NCBI RefSeq assembly: GCF_001428895.1
Contig: NZ_LMJA01000001.1
Span: 125,150-189,149, forward strand
Direction: 5' to 3'
Length of the DNA stretch: 64,000 nucleotides
Source of the DNA: Mycobacterium sp. Root265
GTDB lineage: Bacteria > Actinomycetota > Actinomycetes > Mycobacteriales > Mycobacteriaceae
Part shown: one piece after another, positions 27,375 to 39,023 of the stretch
Layout: each line of letters opens with the position of its first letter
Numbering within the stretch: position 1 is the stretch's first letter
The notes under the pieces: model-generated
What the model was told of the DNA's origin: nothing
The model's database searches: none
Seen by the model: the letters and a program-made list of their open reading frames with translations, nothing else
Program-made: the position numbers and the translations under genes

Positions 27375-28405
27375 CGGCGGGTCCAACGCGCGTCGTCGCG
27401 CTCGGCGGCGGCCACGGTCTGTACGCGACGCTGTCGGCGGCCCGTCGGCTCACCCCGCATGTCACCGCCGTGGTGACCGTCGCCGACGATGGTGGTTCCT
27501 CCGGGCGGCTGCGCAGCGAACTCGACATCGTGCCGCCCGGCGATCTGCGAATGGCCTTGGCCGCATTGGCCTCTGACTCACCGCACGGCCGTCTGTGGGC
27601 GACGATCATCCAGCACCGTTTCGGCGGCAGCGGCGCGCTGGCGGGTCACCCGATCGGCAATCTGCTGCTCGCCGGTCTCAGCGAGGTGCTCGCCGATCCG
27701 GTCGCCGCGCTCGACGAACTGGGCCGCATCCTCGACCTCAAGGGCCGGGTGCTGCCGATGTGCCCGCTGGCGCTGCAGATCGAAGCCGACGTGGCCGGGC
27801 TGGAATCCGATCCGCGGATGTTCCGGGTGATCCGCGGTCAGGTCGCGGTGGCGACCACGGTCGGTCAGGTCCGCCGGGTACGGCTGCTGCCGGGCGATCC
27901 GCCCGCGACGCGGCAGGCCGTCGACGCGATCATGGCCGCCGATCTGGTGGTGCTGGGCCCCGGGTCGTGGTTCACCAGCGTGATCCCGCATGTGCTGGTT
28001 CCCGGATTGGCCTCGGCACTGAATGCGACCGGCGCGCGACGGGCACTGGTGCTCAATCTGGCGGCCGAGCCGGGGGAGACCGCTGGTTTCTCCGCCGAAC
28101 GTCACATTCACGTTCTGGCCCAGCATGCTCCCGGCTTCCAGGTGGACGACATCATCATCGACGCGTCGCGGGTGCCCAGTGACAGGGAGCGCGAACAACT
28201 GGCACGCACGGCCACGCTGCTCGGCGCGAATGTGGAGTTTGCCGCGGTATCCCGACCTGGTACACAGTTACACGACCCGTCGATGCTGGCTGCAGCGCTG
28301 GAAGGGGTACGGGTGCGTGGCCGGGAGCCCGGCCCACCCGGTGAGCAGGACCAGGACGGACAACAGACAATGAACGGACCAAGGGGGGACGAGTCGTGGC
28401 GATGA
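27371..28405 (+). CDS. yvcK: YvcK/CuvA family protein, morphology and carbon-flow factor
   Basis: A 344-residue protein of the YvcK/CofD-like family. [16 protein letters not shown] at the N-terminus binds the nucleotide-sugar or nucleotide ligand, and [20 protein letters not shown] and [16 protein letters not shown] follow as family motifs. In mycobacteria the orthologue (CuvA, Rv1422) is needed for normal cell shape and peptidoglycan under certain carbon sources. It starts within the rapZ stop and ends inside the start of whiA. The last 35 residues are a variable, Gly/Pro/Gln-rich tail. Confidence 0.93.
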   Translation: MTAGPTRVVALGGGHGLYATLSAARRLTPHVTAVVTVADDGGSSGRLRSELDIVPPGDLRMALAALASDSPHGRLWATIIQHRFGGSGALAGHPIGNLLLAGLSEVLADPVAALDELGRILDLKGRVLPMCPLALQIEADVAGLESDPRMFRVIRGQVAVATTVGQVRRVRLLPGDPPATRQAVDAIMAADLVVLGPGSWFTSVIPHVLVPGLASALNATGARRALVLNLAAEPGETAGFSAERHIHVLAQHAPGFQVDDIIIDASRVPSDREREQLARTATLLGANVEFAAVSRPGTQLHDPSMLAAALEGVRVRGREPGPPGEQDQDGQQTMNGPRGDESWR

Positions 28406-29379
28406 CGGCCGAGGTCAAGGACGAGCTGAGCCGTCTGGTCGTGAACTCGGTCAGTGCGCGGCGCGCGGAGGTGTCCGCGCTGCTCCGGTTCGCCGGCGGC
28501 CTGCACATCGTCGCCGGCCGGGTGGTGGTCGAAGCCGAGGTCGACCTCGGCATCATCGCGCGCCGGCTGCGCAAGGACATCCACGACCTCTACGGCTACA
28601 ACGCCGTGGTGCACGTGCTGTCGGCCAGTGGCATCCGCAAGAGCACCCGCTACGTGGTGCGGGTCGCCAAAGACGGTGAAGCCCTGGCGCGGCAAACCGG
28701 GCTGCTCGACCTGCGGGGCCGCCCGGTTCGCGGGTTGCCCGCCCAGGTGGTCGGCGGCAGTGTCAACGACGCCGAAGCGGCTTGGCGTGGCGCGTTTTTG
28801 GCGCACGGCTCGCTCACCGAGCCCGGCCGTTCCTCGGCACTGGAGGTCAGCTGCCCGGGTCCGGAGGCCGCGCTGGCCCTGGTCGGTGCCGCCCGCCGGC
28901 TCGGGATCAGCGCCAAGGCCCGCGAGGTGCGCGGCAGCGACCGGGTGGTGGTGCGCGACGGCGAGGCGATCGGGGCACTGCTGACCCGGATGGGTGCGCA
29001 GGACACCCGGCTCACCTGGGAGGAACGCCGGATGCGGCGCGAGGTCCGGGCGACCGCCAACCGGCTGGCCAACTTCGACGACGCCAACCTGCGGCGCTCG
29101 GCGCGCGCCGCGGTGGCCGCTGCGGCCCGGGTGGAACGCGCCCTCAACATTCTCGGCGACACCGTCCCCGACCATCTGGCGCAGGCCGGCCGGTTGCGGG
29201 TCGAGCACCGGCAGGCCTCACTGGAGGAGCTGGGCCGGCTGGCCGAGCCGCCGATGACCAAAGATGCCGTGGCAGGACGCATTCGGCGACTGCTGTCGAT
29301 GGCCGACCGCAAGGCCAAGCAGGACGGTATCCCCGACACCGAGTCGGCGGTCACCCCGGACCTGCTCGAAGACGCCTAG
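28396..29379 (+). CDS. whiA: WhiA sporulation/division transcription regulator
   Basis: A 327-residue protein. The N-terminal part has the LAGLIDADG-homing-endonuclease-like fold ([16 protein letters not shown]), and the C-terminal helix-turn-helix contains [27 protein letters not shown]. It controls cell division genes in Actinobacteria, usually together with WhiB. GTG 28396 lies within the yvcK 3' end; Met3 is also an ATG. The sequence is very close to the M. tuberculosis Rv1423 protein as I recall it. It ends the conserved block; the next two genes are not part of the M. tuberculosis order. Confidence 0.95.
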   Translation: MAMTAEVKDELSRLVVNSVSARRAEVSALLRFAGGLHIVAGRVVVEAEVDLGIIARRLRKDIHDLYGYNAVVHVLSASGIRKSTRYVVRVAKDGEALARQTGLLDLRGRPVRGLPAQVVGGSVNDAEAAWRGAFLAHGSLTEPGRSSALEVSCPGPEAALALVGAARRLGISAKAREVRGSDRVVVRDGEAIGALLTRMGAQDTRLTWEERRMRREVRATANRLANFDDANLRRSARAAVAAAARVERALNILGDTVPDHLAQAGRLRVEHRQASLEELGRLAEPPMTKDAVAGRIRRLLSMADRKAKQDGIPDTESAVTPDLLEDA

Positions 29380-29408
29380 GAGCCGATCGAGACGAGGCGA
29401 CGGTCACG

Positions 29409-31181
29409 ATGAGACTGATCCTTGAACTGATCCGCCCCTACCGGTGGCTGGTCGCCGGCATCTTCGCGGTGCTCCTGGTCCAGATCGCGATGGGCCTTGC
29501 CGCGCCCTGGCCGCTCAAAATCGTGCTGGACAGCGTCATCGGCCACCACCCGTTGCCCGAGTGGTTGCATCGCCTGCTGCCGCTGCTGGGCGGTGAGGGC
29601 CGGATGCACATCGCCGGTCTGGCGGCGATCATGGTCCTCATCATCGCCGTCATCGCCGCGGTGGCGACCTACGTGGCGACCTATCTGACCGAGACCGTCG
29701 GCCAGCGCATCGGCAACGACCTGCGCACCCGGGCGTACCACCATCTGCAGCAGCTGTCGTTGAACTATTTCGACACCCACCGCGTCGGGCCCATCCTGAG
29801 CACACTCACCGACGATGTCGACACCATCCAGGATTTCGCGTCGGCCTCGACGCTGGGTATCGCCACCGATCTGCTGACCATCGTGGGAATGATGTCACTG
29901 ATGCTGTGGCTGCAGTGGGACTTCACCCTCATCGCCCTCGCGGTGGCGCCACTGCTGCTGCTGTTCGTGTCGCGGATCCGTAAGACGGTCAAGGCGGCCA
30001 CCCATGAAGTACGCAGACGGGAATCCGACATCGTGGCGGTCGCGGAGGAGGGCCTGCAGTCCATCCGCGTGGTCAAGGCGTTCGACCGGGAAGATCTGCA
30101 GGAGCGTCAACTCGCGATCGCGGGACAGCAGGCGGTCGACGCGGCTCTCAACGCGCGGCGGGTGAAATCGGTCGTATCGCCCATCGTGGCCGTGGTCGTC
30201 GCCGCGTGCACGGCGGTGGTGTTGTGGCGGGGATCGGCGCTCGTCATCGCGGGCACCATGACCGCAGGCACGCTCACCGTCTTCATCTCCTATCTGGCCT
30301 CGTTCTTCAAACCCGTCCAGGATCTGGCCAAACTCACCAACACCATCGCGATGGCCTCGGTCGGGGTGGACCGGGTCAACGCACTGCTCACCGCCGAGAC
30401 CGGCATCGAGGAGAAGCCCGACGCGGTGGACCCCGTCGATGTCCGGGGCGCGATCGGTTTCGAGCGGGTGGCGTTCAGCTACGACGGCGCGACGCCGGTG
30501 TTGCGGGACGTCAGTTTCGAGGTGCAGCCGGGGCAGCTGGTCGGCGTGGTGGGCCACACCGGCAGCGGAAAGTCCAGTCTGGTCAGCCTGATTCCCCGGT
30601 TCTACGACCCCAGTGTGGGCACGGTGCGCATCGACGGGGTCGACGTGCGCGACTACAAACTCCATGAATTGCGCCGCCAGATCGCCTACGTGCTGCAGGA
30701 CACGGTGCTGTTCCGCGGCACCATCCGGGACAACATCGCCTTCGGCAGGCCCGAGGCCGATCACGACGAGATCGTCGAGATGGCCAAGCTGGCCAACGCA
30801 CACGAGTTCATCTCCGAGATGCCGCAGGGCTATGACAGCGCGGTCGGCGATCGCGGTCTCACCCTGTCCGGTGGTCAGCGTCAACGCATCGGGATCGCCC
30901 GTGCCCTCATCCGGGACAGTCCGATCCTGATTCTCGACGAGCCGACCGCGGCCCTGGACGCGGAGTCCGAGCACCTGGTCATGTCCGCGCTGCAGCGATT
31001 GATGCGGGACCGTACGGTGATCACGATTGCCCACCGGCTCAGCACGATTCGCGATTCCGACAAGATCGTCGTGCTGGAGGAGGGGCGTGTGGTCGAGGAG
31101 GGCACGCACAATCAGCTGCTGACGGCGGGTGGCAGGTATGCCGACCTGCACCGCATCCAATACGAGGACGACACTCCGTGA
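29409..31181 (+). CDS. ABC exporter, fused transmembrane and ATPase domains
   Basis: A 590-residue half-transporter. Residues 1-320 hold six membrane helices of the type I exporter fold. The nucleotide-binding domain has Walker A GHTGSGKS at 382-389, the Q-loop glutamine Q430, the signature LSGGQ at 486-490, Walker B ILILDE at 506-511 and the switch histidine in TIAHRLS. It likely works as a homodimer and exports a lipid, peptide or drug. Its stop overlaps the GTG of the phospholipase-D-like gene, so the two are co-translated. In M. tuberculosis this interval between whiA and gap holds other genes, so the pair is an addition here. Confidence 0.9.
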   Translation: MRLILELIRPYRWLVAGIFAVLLVQIAMGLAAPWPLKIVLDSVIGHHPLPEWLHRLLPLLGGEGRMHIAGLAAIMVLIIAVIAAVATYVATYLTETVGQRIGNDLRTRAYHHLQQLSLNYFDTHRVGPILSTLTDDVDTIQDFASASTLGIATDLLTIVGMMSLMLWLQWDFTLIALAVAPLLLLFVSRIRKTVKAATHEVRRRESDIVAVAEEGLQSIRVVKAFDREDLQERQLAIAGQQAVDAALNARRVKSVVSPIVAVVVAACTAVVLWRGSALVIAGTMTAGTLTVFISYLASFFKPVQDLAKLTNTIAMASVGVDRVNALLTAETGIEEKPDAVDPVDVRGAIGFERVAFSYDGATPVLRDVSFEVQPGQLVGVVGHTGSGKSSLVSLIPRFYDPSVGTVRIDGVDVRDYKLHELRRQIAYVLQDTVLFRGTIRDNIAFGRPEADHDEIVEMAKLANAHEFISEMPQGYDSAVGDRGLTLSGGQRQRIGIARALIRDSPILILDEPTAALDAESEHLVMSALQRLMRDRTVITIAHRLSTIRDSDKIVVLEEGRVVEEGTHNQLLTAGGRYADLHRIQYEDDTP

Positions 31182-32170
31182 CACGTTCGCTGATCATTCT
31201 TCCCGACGATTCGGCGAAGCCGGTGCTCGACGCGATCCACGGCGCCACCCGGTCGGTGCGCGTCAAGATGTTCGCCTTCAGTCACCGGGCCCTGCTGGAC
31301 GCGGTGGTCGCCGCGCACCGGCGGGGCGTGAATGTGAAGGTGATGCTGAACCCCGAACGCCGCGACGGGGAGGCCGACAACGACGCCGCCCGCGAGATGT
31401 TGCAGGGTTTCGGCATCGATGTCCGCACCAGCAACCCGGCCTTCGACATCACCCACGAGAAGTCGATGGTGATCGACGACGAGCATGCCTTCGTCGAATC
31501 GCTGAACTGGACCGATGACAATGTCACCCGCACCCGCGACTACGCGGTGGTCACACCCAGCGCCTACGAAGTGAGCGAGATCATCGACTGCTTCGAAGCG
31601 GACTGGGCCCGTGAGGATTTCGACCCGGGTGCCGGGGCGCACCTGATCTGGTGCCCGACCAACGGCAGGCATCGCATCGCCGATTTCATCGACAGCGCCC
31701 AGCACACGCTGTTCCTGCAGAACGAGCGCTACCAGGACCCGGTGATCATCGAACGCCTGGTCCGGGCGAAACGTCGCGGGGTGAAGGTGCACGTGATGGC
31801 CCGGGCGGCGCACCACCTCAAGGACGGCAAGCTGGTCGAAGGTGTCAGCGGTATGCGCATCCTCGACGACGTCGGTATCAAGATCCACCGCCTCAAGCAC
31901 ATGAAGCTGCACGCCAAGATGATTCTCGCCGATCACGAGCGGGCCGTCGTCGGCTCGATCAACTTCTCACCGGGCAGCTTCGACCACCGCCGCGAGCTGG
32001 CCATCCAGGTCACCGACCACCAGATCACCACCCGGCTGAACGAGGTCGCCCATCATGACTGGAAACACTCCGAGGCCATGGACCTCTCCGATGCCGGGCT
32101 GATCGCCGATCTCACCGGCCGCGACCCACGTGATGTCGACCAACTCGCCCTGCACGAGGCGGAGGACTGA
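31178..32170 (+). CDS. Phospholipase D superfamily protein (cardiolipin-synthase-like)
   Basis: A 330-residue protein with two HKD motifs, each a half-site of one catalytic centre: H93, K95, D100 in THEKSMVID, and H245, K247, D252 in LHAKMILAD. Spacing is as in cardiolipin synthases and other phosphatidyl-transferases, but no transmembrane helix precedes them, so the enzyme seems cytosolic or peripherally bound. It is coupled to the ABC exporter by GTGA. A lipid-modifying and lipid-exporting pair is the natural reading, unless it is a nuclease or transphosphatidylase with another substrate. Confidence 0.85.
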   Translation: MTRSLIILPDDSAKPVLDAIHGATRSVRVKMFAFSHRALLDAVVAAHRRGVNVKVMLNPERRDGEADNDAAREMLQGFGIDVRTSNPAFDITHEKSMVIDDEHAFVESLNWTDDNVTRTRDYAVVTPSAYEVSEIIDCFEADWAREDFDPGAGAHLIWCPTNGRHRIADFIDSAQHTLFLQNERYQDPVIIERLVRAKRRGVKVHVMARAAHHLKDGKLVEGVSGMRILDDVGIKIHRLKHMKLHAKMILADHERAVVGSINFSPGSFDHRRELAIQVTDHQITTRLNEVAHHDWKHSEAMDLSDAGLIADLTGRDPRDVDQLALHEAED

Positions 32171-32224
32171 ACGCGCTGTGACCGGTACGTCTGACCAGCG
32201 TGCACGCGCAGGAACCGGCACTAC

Positions 32225-33304
<1,080 letters not shown>

Positions 33305-33306
33305 TC

Positions 33307-34536
33307 ATGGTCGCCACTCTCGACGATCTATTGAACGAGGGTCCCGACGGGGTCAGGGGTCGGGGCGTCCTCGTGCGCTCCGACCTGAACGTCCCCCTCG
33401 ACGACGACGGCGCCATCACCGACCCCGGCCGCATCATCGCCTCGGTGCCGACGCTGAAGGCGCTCGCCGAGGCCGGCGCCAAGGTCGTCGTGACCGCGCA
33501 CCTCGGCCGCCCCAAGGGCGAGCCGGACCCCAAGTTCTCGCTGGCCCCGGTGGCCGCGGCGCTGGGGGAGCAGCTGGGACGCCACGTCCAGCTCGCCGGC
33601 GACGTGGTGGGCACCGACGCACTGGCGCGCGCCGAGGGCCTCACCGACGGTGACGTGCTGCTGCTGGAGAACATCCGGTTCGACGCCCGGGAGACCAGCA
33701 AGGACGACGCCGAACGCCTGGCGCTGGCCAAGGCGCTGGCCGGGCTCGTCGAGGGTGCCGACGGAACGCCGGGGGCCTTCGTGTCCGACGGTTTCGGCGT
33801 GGTGCACCGCAAGCAGGCCTCGGTGTACGACGTCGCCACCCTGCTGCCGCACTACGCGGGCACGCTGGTGGCCACCGAGGTCAAGGTGCTCGAGCAGCTG
33901 ACCAGCTCGACCGAGCGGCCCTACGCGGTGGTGCTCGGCGGCTCCAAGGTGTCCGACAAGCTCGCGGTCATCGAGAACCTCGCGACCAAGGCCGACAGCA
34001 TCGTCATCGGTGGCGGCATGTGCTACACCTTCCTTGCCGCGCAAGGACTTTCGGTGGGCGATTCGCTGTGCCAGGTCGAGATGATCGACACCTGCAAGAA
34101 GCTGCTGGAGACCTACGGCGACGTGATCCACCTGCCGGTGGACATCGAGGTGGCCGACGGATTCGCCGCCGATTCACCGCACGAGACGGTGGCTGCCGAC
34201 AAGATCCCGGACGGCAGGATGGGCCTGGACATCGGCCCGGAGTCGGTCAAGCGTTTCGCCGCGCTGCTGTCCAACGCCAAGACGGTGTTCTGGAACGGCC
34301 CGATGGGCGTGTTCGAGTTCCCGGACTTCGCCGCCGGCACCAAGGGCGTCGCCGAGGCGATCATCGGTGCCACCGGCAAGGGCGCGTTCAGCGTGGTCGG
34401 CGGCGGCGACTCGGCGGCTGCGGTGCGCCAGCTCGGGCTGCCCGACGACGGCTTCTCGCACATCTCGACCGGCGGCGGCGCGTCGCTGGAATACCTCGAG
34501 GGCAAAACCCTGCCCGGCATCGATGTCCTGAAATAG
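33307..34536 (+). CDS. pgk: Phosphoglycerate kinase
   Basis: A 409-residue kinase that makes ATP from 1,3-bisphosphoglycerate. The N-domain has [21 protein letters not shown] and LLLENIRF, and the C-domain has [11 protein letters not shown] and [13 protein letters not shown]. Length is normal. It sits between gap and tpiA, with 2 bases before it and 21 bases after it. Confidence 0.97.
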   Translation: MVATLDDLLNEGPDGVRGRGVLVRSDLNVPLDDDGAITDPGRIIASVPTLKALAEAGAKVVVTAHLGRPKGEPDPKFSLAPVAAALGEQLGRHVQLAGDVVGTDALARAEGLTDGDVLLLENIRFDARETSKDDAERLALAKALAGLVEGADGTPGAFVSDGFGVVHRKQASVYDVATLLPHYAGTLVATEVKVLEQLTSSTERPYAVVLGGSKVSDKLAVIENLATKADSIVIGGGMCYTFLAAQGLSVGDSLCQVEMIDTCKKLLETYGDVIHLPVDIEVADGFAADSPHETVAADKIPDGRMGLDIGPESVKRFAALLSNAKTVFWNGPMGVFEFPDFAAGTKGVAEAIIGATGKGAFSVVGGGDSAAAVRQLGLPDDGFSHISTGGGASLEYLEGKTLPGIDVLK

Positions 34537-34557
34537 ACGTACTGGAGTCGCAGAAAT

Positions 34558-35343
34558 ATGGCACGTAAGCCGCTCATCGCCGGCAACTGGAAGATGAACC
34601 TCAATCATTTCGAGGCCATCGCGCTGGTGCAGAAGATCGCATTCGCCTTGCCGGACAAGTACTTCGACAAGGTCGACGTCACCGTCATCCCGCCGTTCAC
34701 CGATCTGCGCAGCGTGCAGACCCTGGTGGACGGGGACAAGCTGCGACTGACCTACGGCGCGCAGGATGTGTCCCAGCACGATTCCGGCGCCTACACCGGT
34801 GAGATCAGTGGCTCGTTCCTGGCCAAGCTGGGTGTCACCTTCGCCGTCGTCGGGCACTCCGAGCGGCGCACCTACCACCACGAGGATGACGCGGTGGTGG
34901 CCGCCAAGGCGCTCGCCGCGCTCAAGCACGGTCTCACCCCGATCGTGTGCATCGGTGAGCAGCTCGAGGTGCGCGAGGCCGGCGATCACGTGGAGTTCAA
35001 CGTCAACTCGTTGCGTGGCTCGCTGGCCGGGCTGTCCGCCGAGCAGATCAACCAGGTGGTGATCGCCTACGAGCCGGTGTGGGCGATCGGCACCGGCCGG
35101 GTGGCCAGCGCCGCGGACGCGCAGGAAGTGTGTGCGGCCATCCGCACGGAACTCGCCGCGCTGTCGTCCAAGGAGATCGCCGCCGGCGTGCGGGTGCTCT
35201 ACGGCGGATCGGTCAACGCCAAGAACGTGGGCGAGATCGTGGGCCAGACCGACGTGGACGGTGCGCTGGTCGGTGGCGCCTCGCTGGACGGGGAGCAGTT
35301 CGCCACCCTGTCCGCGATCGCCGCCGGTGGGCCACTCCCGTAA
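34558..35343 (+). CDS. tpiA: Triosephosphate isomerase
   Basis: A 261-residue TIM-barrel enzyme. GNWKMNLNH has the substrate lysine, GHSERR has the electrophilic histidine, and [11 protein letters not shown] has the catalytic glutamate followed by loop 6. YGGSVNAKN is the phosphate-binding end. It is the last gene of the glycolytic triplet. Confidence 0.97.
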   Translation: MARKPLIAGNWKMNLNHFEAIALVQKIAFALPDKYFDKVDVTVIPPFTDLRSVQTLVDGDKLRLTYGAQDVSQHDSGAYTGEISGSFLAKLGVTFAVVGHSERRTYHHEDDAVVAAKALAALKHGLTPIVCIGEQLEVREAGDHVEFNVNSLRGSLAGLSAEQINQVVIAYEPVWAIGTGRVASAADAQEVCAAIRTELAALSSKEIAAGVRVLYGGSVNAKNVGEIVGQTDVDGALVGGASLDGEQFATLSAIAAGGPLP

Positions 35344-35360
35344 CAGCTGACCCCACCCGG

Positions 35361-35366
35361 TAAACT
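35361..35366 (+). promoter_or_regulatory. Candidate -10 box for secG
   Basis: TAAACT lies 7 bases before the secG ATG, consistent with a leaderless or nearly leaderless transcript in the 30-base gap after tpiA. Confidence 0.4.
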
Positions 35367-35373
35367 CTCCGCC

Positions 35374-35610
35374 ATGGAACTCGCTCTGCAGATCGTGCTG
35401 ATCATCACCAGTCTCCTGGTGGTGCTGCTCGTCCTGCTGCACCGGGCCAAGGGCGGCGGTCTCTCGACGCTCTTCGGTGGTGGCGTGCAGTCGAGCCTGT
35501 CCGGTTCGACCGTCGTGGAGAAGAACCTGGACCGCCTGACGCTCTTCGTCATCGGCATCTGGCTGGTGTCGATCGTCGGTATGGCCTTGCGCATCAAGTA
35601 CAACGCGTAG
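35374..35610 (+). CDS. secG: SecG preprotein translocase subunit
   Basis: A 78-residue two-helix membrane protein. The first helix starts at residue 3 (LALQIVLIITSLLVVLLVLL), followed by the conserved cytoplasmic HRAKGGGLSTLFGGG loop and a second helix (LTLFVIGIWLVSIVGMAL). SecG supports the SecYEG channel. It lies between tpiA and ppc as in other mycobacteria and corynebacteria. Confidence 0.93.
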   Translation: MELALQIVLIITSLLVVLLVLLHRAKGGGLSTLFGGGVQSSLSGSTVVEKNLDRLTLFVIGIWLVSIVGMALRIKYNA

Positions 35611-35657
35611 AACCGTCTCGTTCTGCAGTACCGTTCCCGCACGTCGATACTTGAGTG

Positions 35658-38453
35658 ATGGCAGACCGCACCGACACCGCACTGGAACCGATCGGCTCGG
35701 TGCAACGCACCACTGGTGGTCGCGAGGCGACCGAGCCCATGCGCGAGGACATTCGACTTCTCGGTGCGATTCTCGGCGACACCGTCCGCGACCAGAACGG
35801 CGACACCGTCTTCGATCTGGTGGAACGGGCCCGGGTGGAATCCTTCCGGGTGCGGCGCTCCGAGATCGACCGCGCCGAGCTGGCCGGGCTGTTCCGCGAT
35901 ATCGACGTCCACCAGGCCATCCCGGTGATCCGCGCGTTCACCCATTTCGCCTTGCTGGCCAACGTGGCCGAGGACATTCACCGGGAACGGCGCCGGGCGG
36001 TACACGAGGCCGCCGGCGAACCACCGCAGGACAGCAGCCTGGCCGCCACCTACCTCAAACTCGATGACGCCCAGCTCGACGCGGCCGCGGTCGCCGACGC
36101 ACTGACCGGTGCACTGGTGTCACCGGTGATCACCGCGCACCCGACCGAGACCCGTCGCCGCACGGTGTTCGACACCCAGCACCACATCACCGAACTGATG
36201 CGGCTGCGCCTGCACGGGCACACCCGCACCGACACCGGCCGCGATATCGAAACCGAATTGCGCAGGCACATCCTCACGTTGTGGCAGACCGCGCTGGTGC
36301 GGCTGTCGCGGCTGAAGATCTCCGACGAGATCGAGACCGGGCTGCGGTATTACCCGGCCGCCTTCCTCGACGTCATCCCACGGGTCAACGCCGAGGTGCG
36401 CACCGCCCTGCAGGAACGGTTCCCGGGAACGGAGCTGCTGGCGACGCCGATCCTGCGGCCCGGATCCTGGATCGGTGGTGACCGGGACGGCAACCCGAAC
36501 GTCGACGCCGACGTGGTGCGGCTGGCCACCGGGCGGGCCGCGTTCACCGCGTTCACCCACTACTTCAGCGAGATCACCACGCTGGAGGAGGAACTGTCGA
36601 TGTCGGCGCGGCTGGTGCAGGTCAGCCCGGCTCTGGAAGCGCTGGCCGATGCCTGCGCCGAGCCCGCCCGCAGCGATGAGCCCTACCGCCGTGCGCTGCG
36701 GGTCATCCACGCCCGGCTCACCGCCACCGCGGGGCAGATCCTGGACCGTCGCCCCGAGCGCGGACTCGATCTGGGGCTGCCCGCCTACGACTCGCCCGGC
36801 CAGCTGCTCGACGACCTCGACGCCGTCGACGAATCGCTACGCGCCAACGGTTCTGCGGTGCTCGCCGATGATCGATTGGGCCGGCTGCGGGAAGCGGTGC
36901 GGGTCTTCGGTTTTCATCTTTCCGGGCTCGACATGCGGCAGAACTCCGAGGTGCACGAGCAGGTCGTCGCTGAACTGCTGGCCTGGGCCGGCGTGCACCC
37001 CGACTACGCCGCACTGTCCGAGGATGAGCGGGTGACGTTGCTGGCTGCCGAGATCGGCACCCGCCGTCCGCTGATCGGACCGGGCGCCGACCTGTCCGAG
37101 CTGGCCGCCAAGGAACTCGGCATCGTCGGCGCGGCGGCCCGTGCGGTGCAGGTGTTCGGAGCCGAGGCGGTGCCGAACTACATCATCTCGATGTGCCAGT
37201 CGGTCTCGGACATGCTGGAGGCGGCGGTGCTGCTCAAGGAGGCCGGCCTGCTGGACGTCTCCGGCGACCAGGCCTATGCGCCCGTGGGCATCGTGCCGCT
37301 GTTCGAGACCATCGACGATCTGCAGCGCGGCTCCTCGATCCTGGAATCCGCCCTGGACGTACCGGTCTACGCGGCCGCGGTCGCCGCGCGCAACGGTCAC
37401 CAGGAGGTGATGCTGGGCTATTCCGATTCCAACAAGGACGGCGGCTACCTGGCGGCGAACTGGGCGCTGTACCGGGCCGAACTGGACCTCGTCGAATCGG
37501 CGCGCAAGACCGGAATCCGGTTGCGGCTGTTCCACGGTCGCGGGGGGACAGTCGGCCGTGGTGGCGGCCCCAGCTATGACGCCATCCTGGCTCAACCGCC
37601 CGGCGCGGTGAAGGGGTCGCTGCGGATCACCGAGCAGGGCGAGGTGATCGCCGCGAAGTACGCCGAGCCGAGGATCGCGCACCGCAACCTGGAGACACTG
37701 TTGGCGGCGACGCTGGAATCTACCCTGCTCGACACCGAGGGGCTGGGGGAGTTCGCCGAAAGCGCCTACTCGGTGCTCGACGATCTGGCCGCCCGCGCGC
37801 AACGTGCCTACTCCGAATTGGTCCATGAGACACCGGGATTCGTGGAGTACTTCAAGGAGTCCACGCCGGTGAGTGAGATCGGGGCGCTCAATATCGGCAG
37901 CCGTCCGACCTCGCGGAAACCGACCACCGCCATCTCGGATCTGCGGGCGATCCCCTGGGTACTGGCCTGGAGCCAGTCGCGGGTGATGCTGCCCGGCTGG
38001 TACGGCACCGGGACCGCGTTCGAGGAGTACATCGCCGGCGACGACGCCAGGCTCGACACCCTGCGCGATCTCTACCAGCGCTGGCCGTTCTTCCGGACGG
38101 TGCTGTCGAACATGGCTCAGGTGCTGGCCAAATCCGATCTGGGCCTGGCCGCCCGGTACTCCGAGCTGGTGGCCGACGAGGACCTGCGGGCCCGGGTCTT
38201 CGACAAGATCGTCGCCGAACACGAGCGCACCGTGCGGATCCACGGGCTGATCACCGGGCAGGACGATCTGCTCGCCGACAACCCCGCGCTGGCCCGGTCG
38301 GTGTTCAACCGGTTCCCGTACCTGGAGCCGCTGAACCACCTGCAGGTCGAACTGTTGCGCCGGTTCCGGTCCGGCGACGAGGACGAACTGGTGCAGCGGG
38401 GCATCCTGCTCACCATGAGCGGGCTGGCCAGCGCGCTGCGTAACTCCGGTTAG
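35658..38453 (+). CDS. ppc: Phosphoenolpyruvate carboxylase
   Basis: A 931-residue enzyme that carboxylates PEP to oxaloacetate to refill the TCA cycle. The catalytic histidine is H161 in [28 protein letters not shown] and [14 protein letters not shown] are the other active-site signatures, and the C-terminus ends N-S-G. ATG 35658 was chosen over the in-frame GTG 35655 immediately upstream; the two differ by one residue. It follows secG by 47 bases and overlaps a convergent small gene at its stop. Confidence 0.96.
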   Translation: MADRTDTALEPIGSVQRTTGGREATEPMREDIRLLGAILGDTVRDQNGDTVFDLVERARVESFRVRRSEIDRAELAGLFRDIDVHQAIPVIRAFTHFALLANVAEDIHRERRRAVHEAAGEPPQDSSLAATYLKLDDAQLDAAAVADALTGALVSPVITAHPTETRRRTVFDTQHHITELMRLRLHGHTRTDTGRDIETELRRHILTLWQTALVRLSRLKISDEIETGLRYYPAAFLDVIPRVNAEVRTALQERFPGTELLATPILRPGSWIGGDRDGNPNVDADVVRLATGRAAFTAFTHYFSEITTLEEELSMSARLVQVSPALEALADACAEPARSDEPYRRALRVIHARLTATAGQILDRRPERGLDLGLPAYDSPGQLLDDLDAVDESLRANGSAVLADDRLGRLREAVRVFGFHLSGLDMRQNSEVHEQVVAELLAWAGVHPDYAALSEDERVTLLAAEIGTRRPLIGPGADLSELAAKELGIVGAAARAVQVFGAEAVPNYIISMCQSVSDMLEAAVLLKEAGLLDVSGDQAYAPVGIVPLFETIDDLQRGSSILESALDVPVYAAAVAARNGHQEVMLGYSDSNKDGGYLAANWALYRAELDLVESARKTGIRLRLFHGRGGTVGRGGGPSYDAILAQPPGAVKGSLRITEQGEVIAAKYAEPRIAHRNLETLLAATLESTLLDTEGLGEFAESAYSVLDDLAARAQRAYSELVHETPGFVEYFKESTPVSEIGALNIGSRPTSRKPTTAISDLRAIPWVLAWSQSRVMLPGWYGTGTAFEEYIAGDDARLDTLRDLYQRWPFFRTVLSNMAQVLAKSDLGLAARYSELVADEDLRARVFDKIVAEHERTVRIHGLITGQDDLLADNPALARSVFNRFPYLEPLNHLQVELLRRFRSGDEDELVQRGILLTMSGLASALRNSG

Positions 38454-38821
38454 AGCCGGGCCACCCGGCGCACCTGCGCGACGGCGCCGCGGATCGCGCT
38501 CTCCACGGTGGCCAGCGGTGACGCAACCGCCTCGCCGATCTCGACGATGGCCTCGACACGGGACACGATCTGCTCGAGGCGGTCCACCATGAGGATCAGG
38601 CGGGGTGCCAGTTCGTCGATGCTGGTGATGGTCTTGTTGAACCGGTCCAGGGTGACGTCGAGGTCACCGATCGAGTTGTTCAGCGTGACCACGGTGCGAT
38701 CGAGGTCGGTGAGCAGGGTCTCGACCTGGACGACGGTGGCGTCGGCGTTCAGCGCCGCCTGCGTCAGCGTCTTGATACGCCGCGTCGCCGGACGGGTGCG
38801 GCCGTCGCCTTTGTCTGCCAT
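38450..38821 (-). CDS. Small predicted coiled-coil protein
   Basis: A 123-residue protein when started at ATG 38821 (MADKGDGR); a TTG further upstream at 38851 is less likely. After a basic N-terminus the heptad-like pattern of Leu, Val and Ile ([45 protein letters not shown]) suggests one long coiled coil or helical bundle. There is no signal peptide and no recognised domain. It meets ppc tail to tail with a 4-base overlap of stops. Function unknown. Confidence 0.72.
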   Translation of the reverse strand: MADKGDGRTRPATRRIKTLTQAALNADATVVQVETLLTDLDRTVVTLNNSIGDLDVTLDRFNKTITSIDELAPRLILMVDRLEQIVSRVEAIVEIGEAVASPLATVESAIRGAVAQVRRVARL

Positions 38822-38878
38822 GGAAGTCAGTATGGCGGCCCAGGGAACCAAAACGGGCCAAGGTGCGTCTGATCTTGT

Positions 38879-39010
38879 ATGGCGAACTTCTGTTACGGAA
38901 GCCCGCGGCTACGTCCCGACGCCGGTTCGGCCCGGGCGGTCGCCGACTATCTTGCCGGTTACGGCGAGGCGCTGGCCGACCAACGCCCAGAACTGCAGTC
39001 CGACGAGTGA
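38879..39010 (+). CDS. Small 43-codon ORF or gene remnant
   Basis: An ATG-to-TGA frame of 43 residues with protein-like composition and codon choice (ARAVADYLAGYGEALADQ). The spacing to the following gene is only 13 bases. It has no ribosome binding site that I can see. It may be a small protein, or the 3' remnant of a lost gene left when the D-amino-acid enzyme gene was inserted. Too short to decide. Confidence 0.35.
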   Translation: MANFCYGSPRLRPDAGSARAVADYLAGYGEALADQRPELQSDE

Positions 39011-39023
39011 GGGCTCTGCTTGA

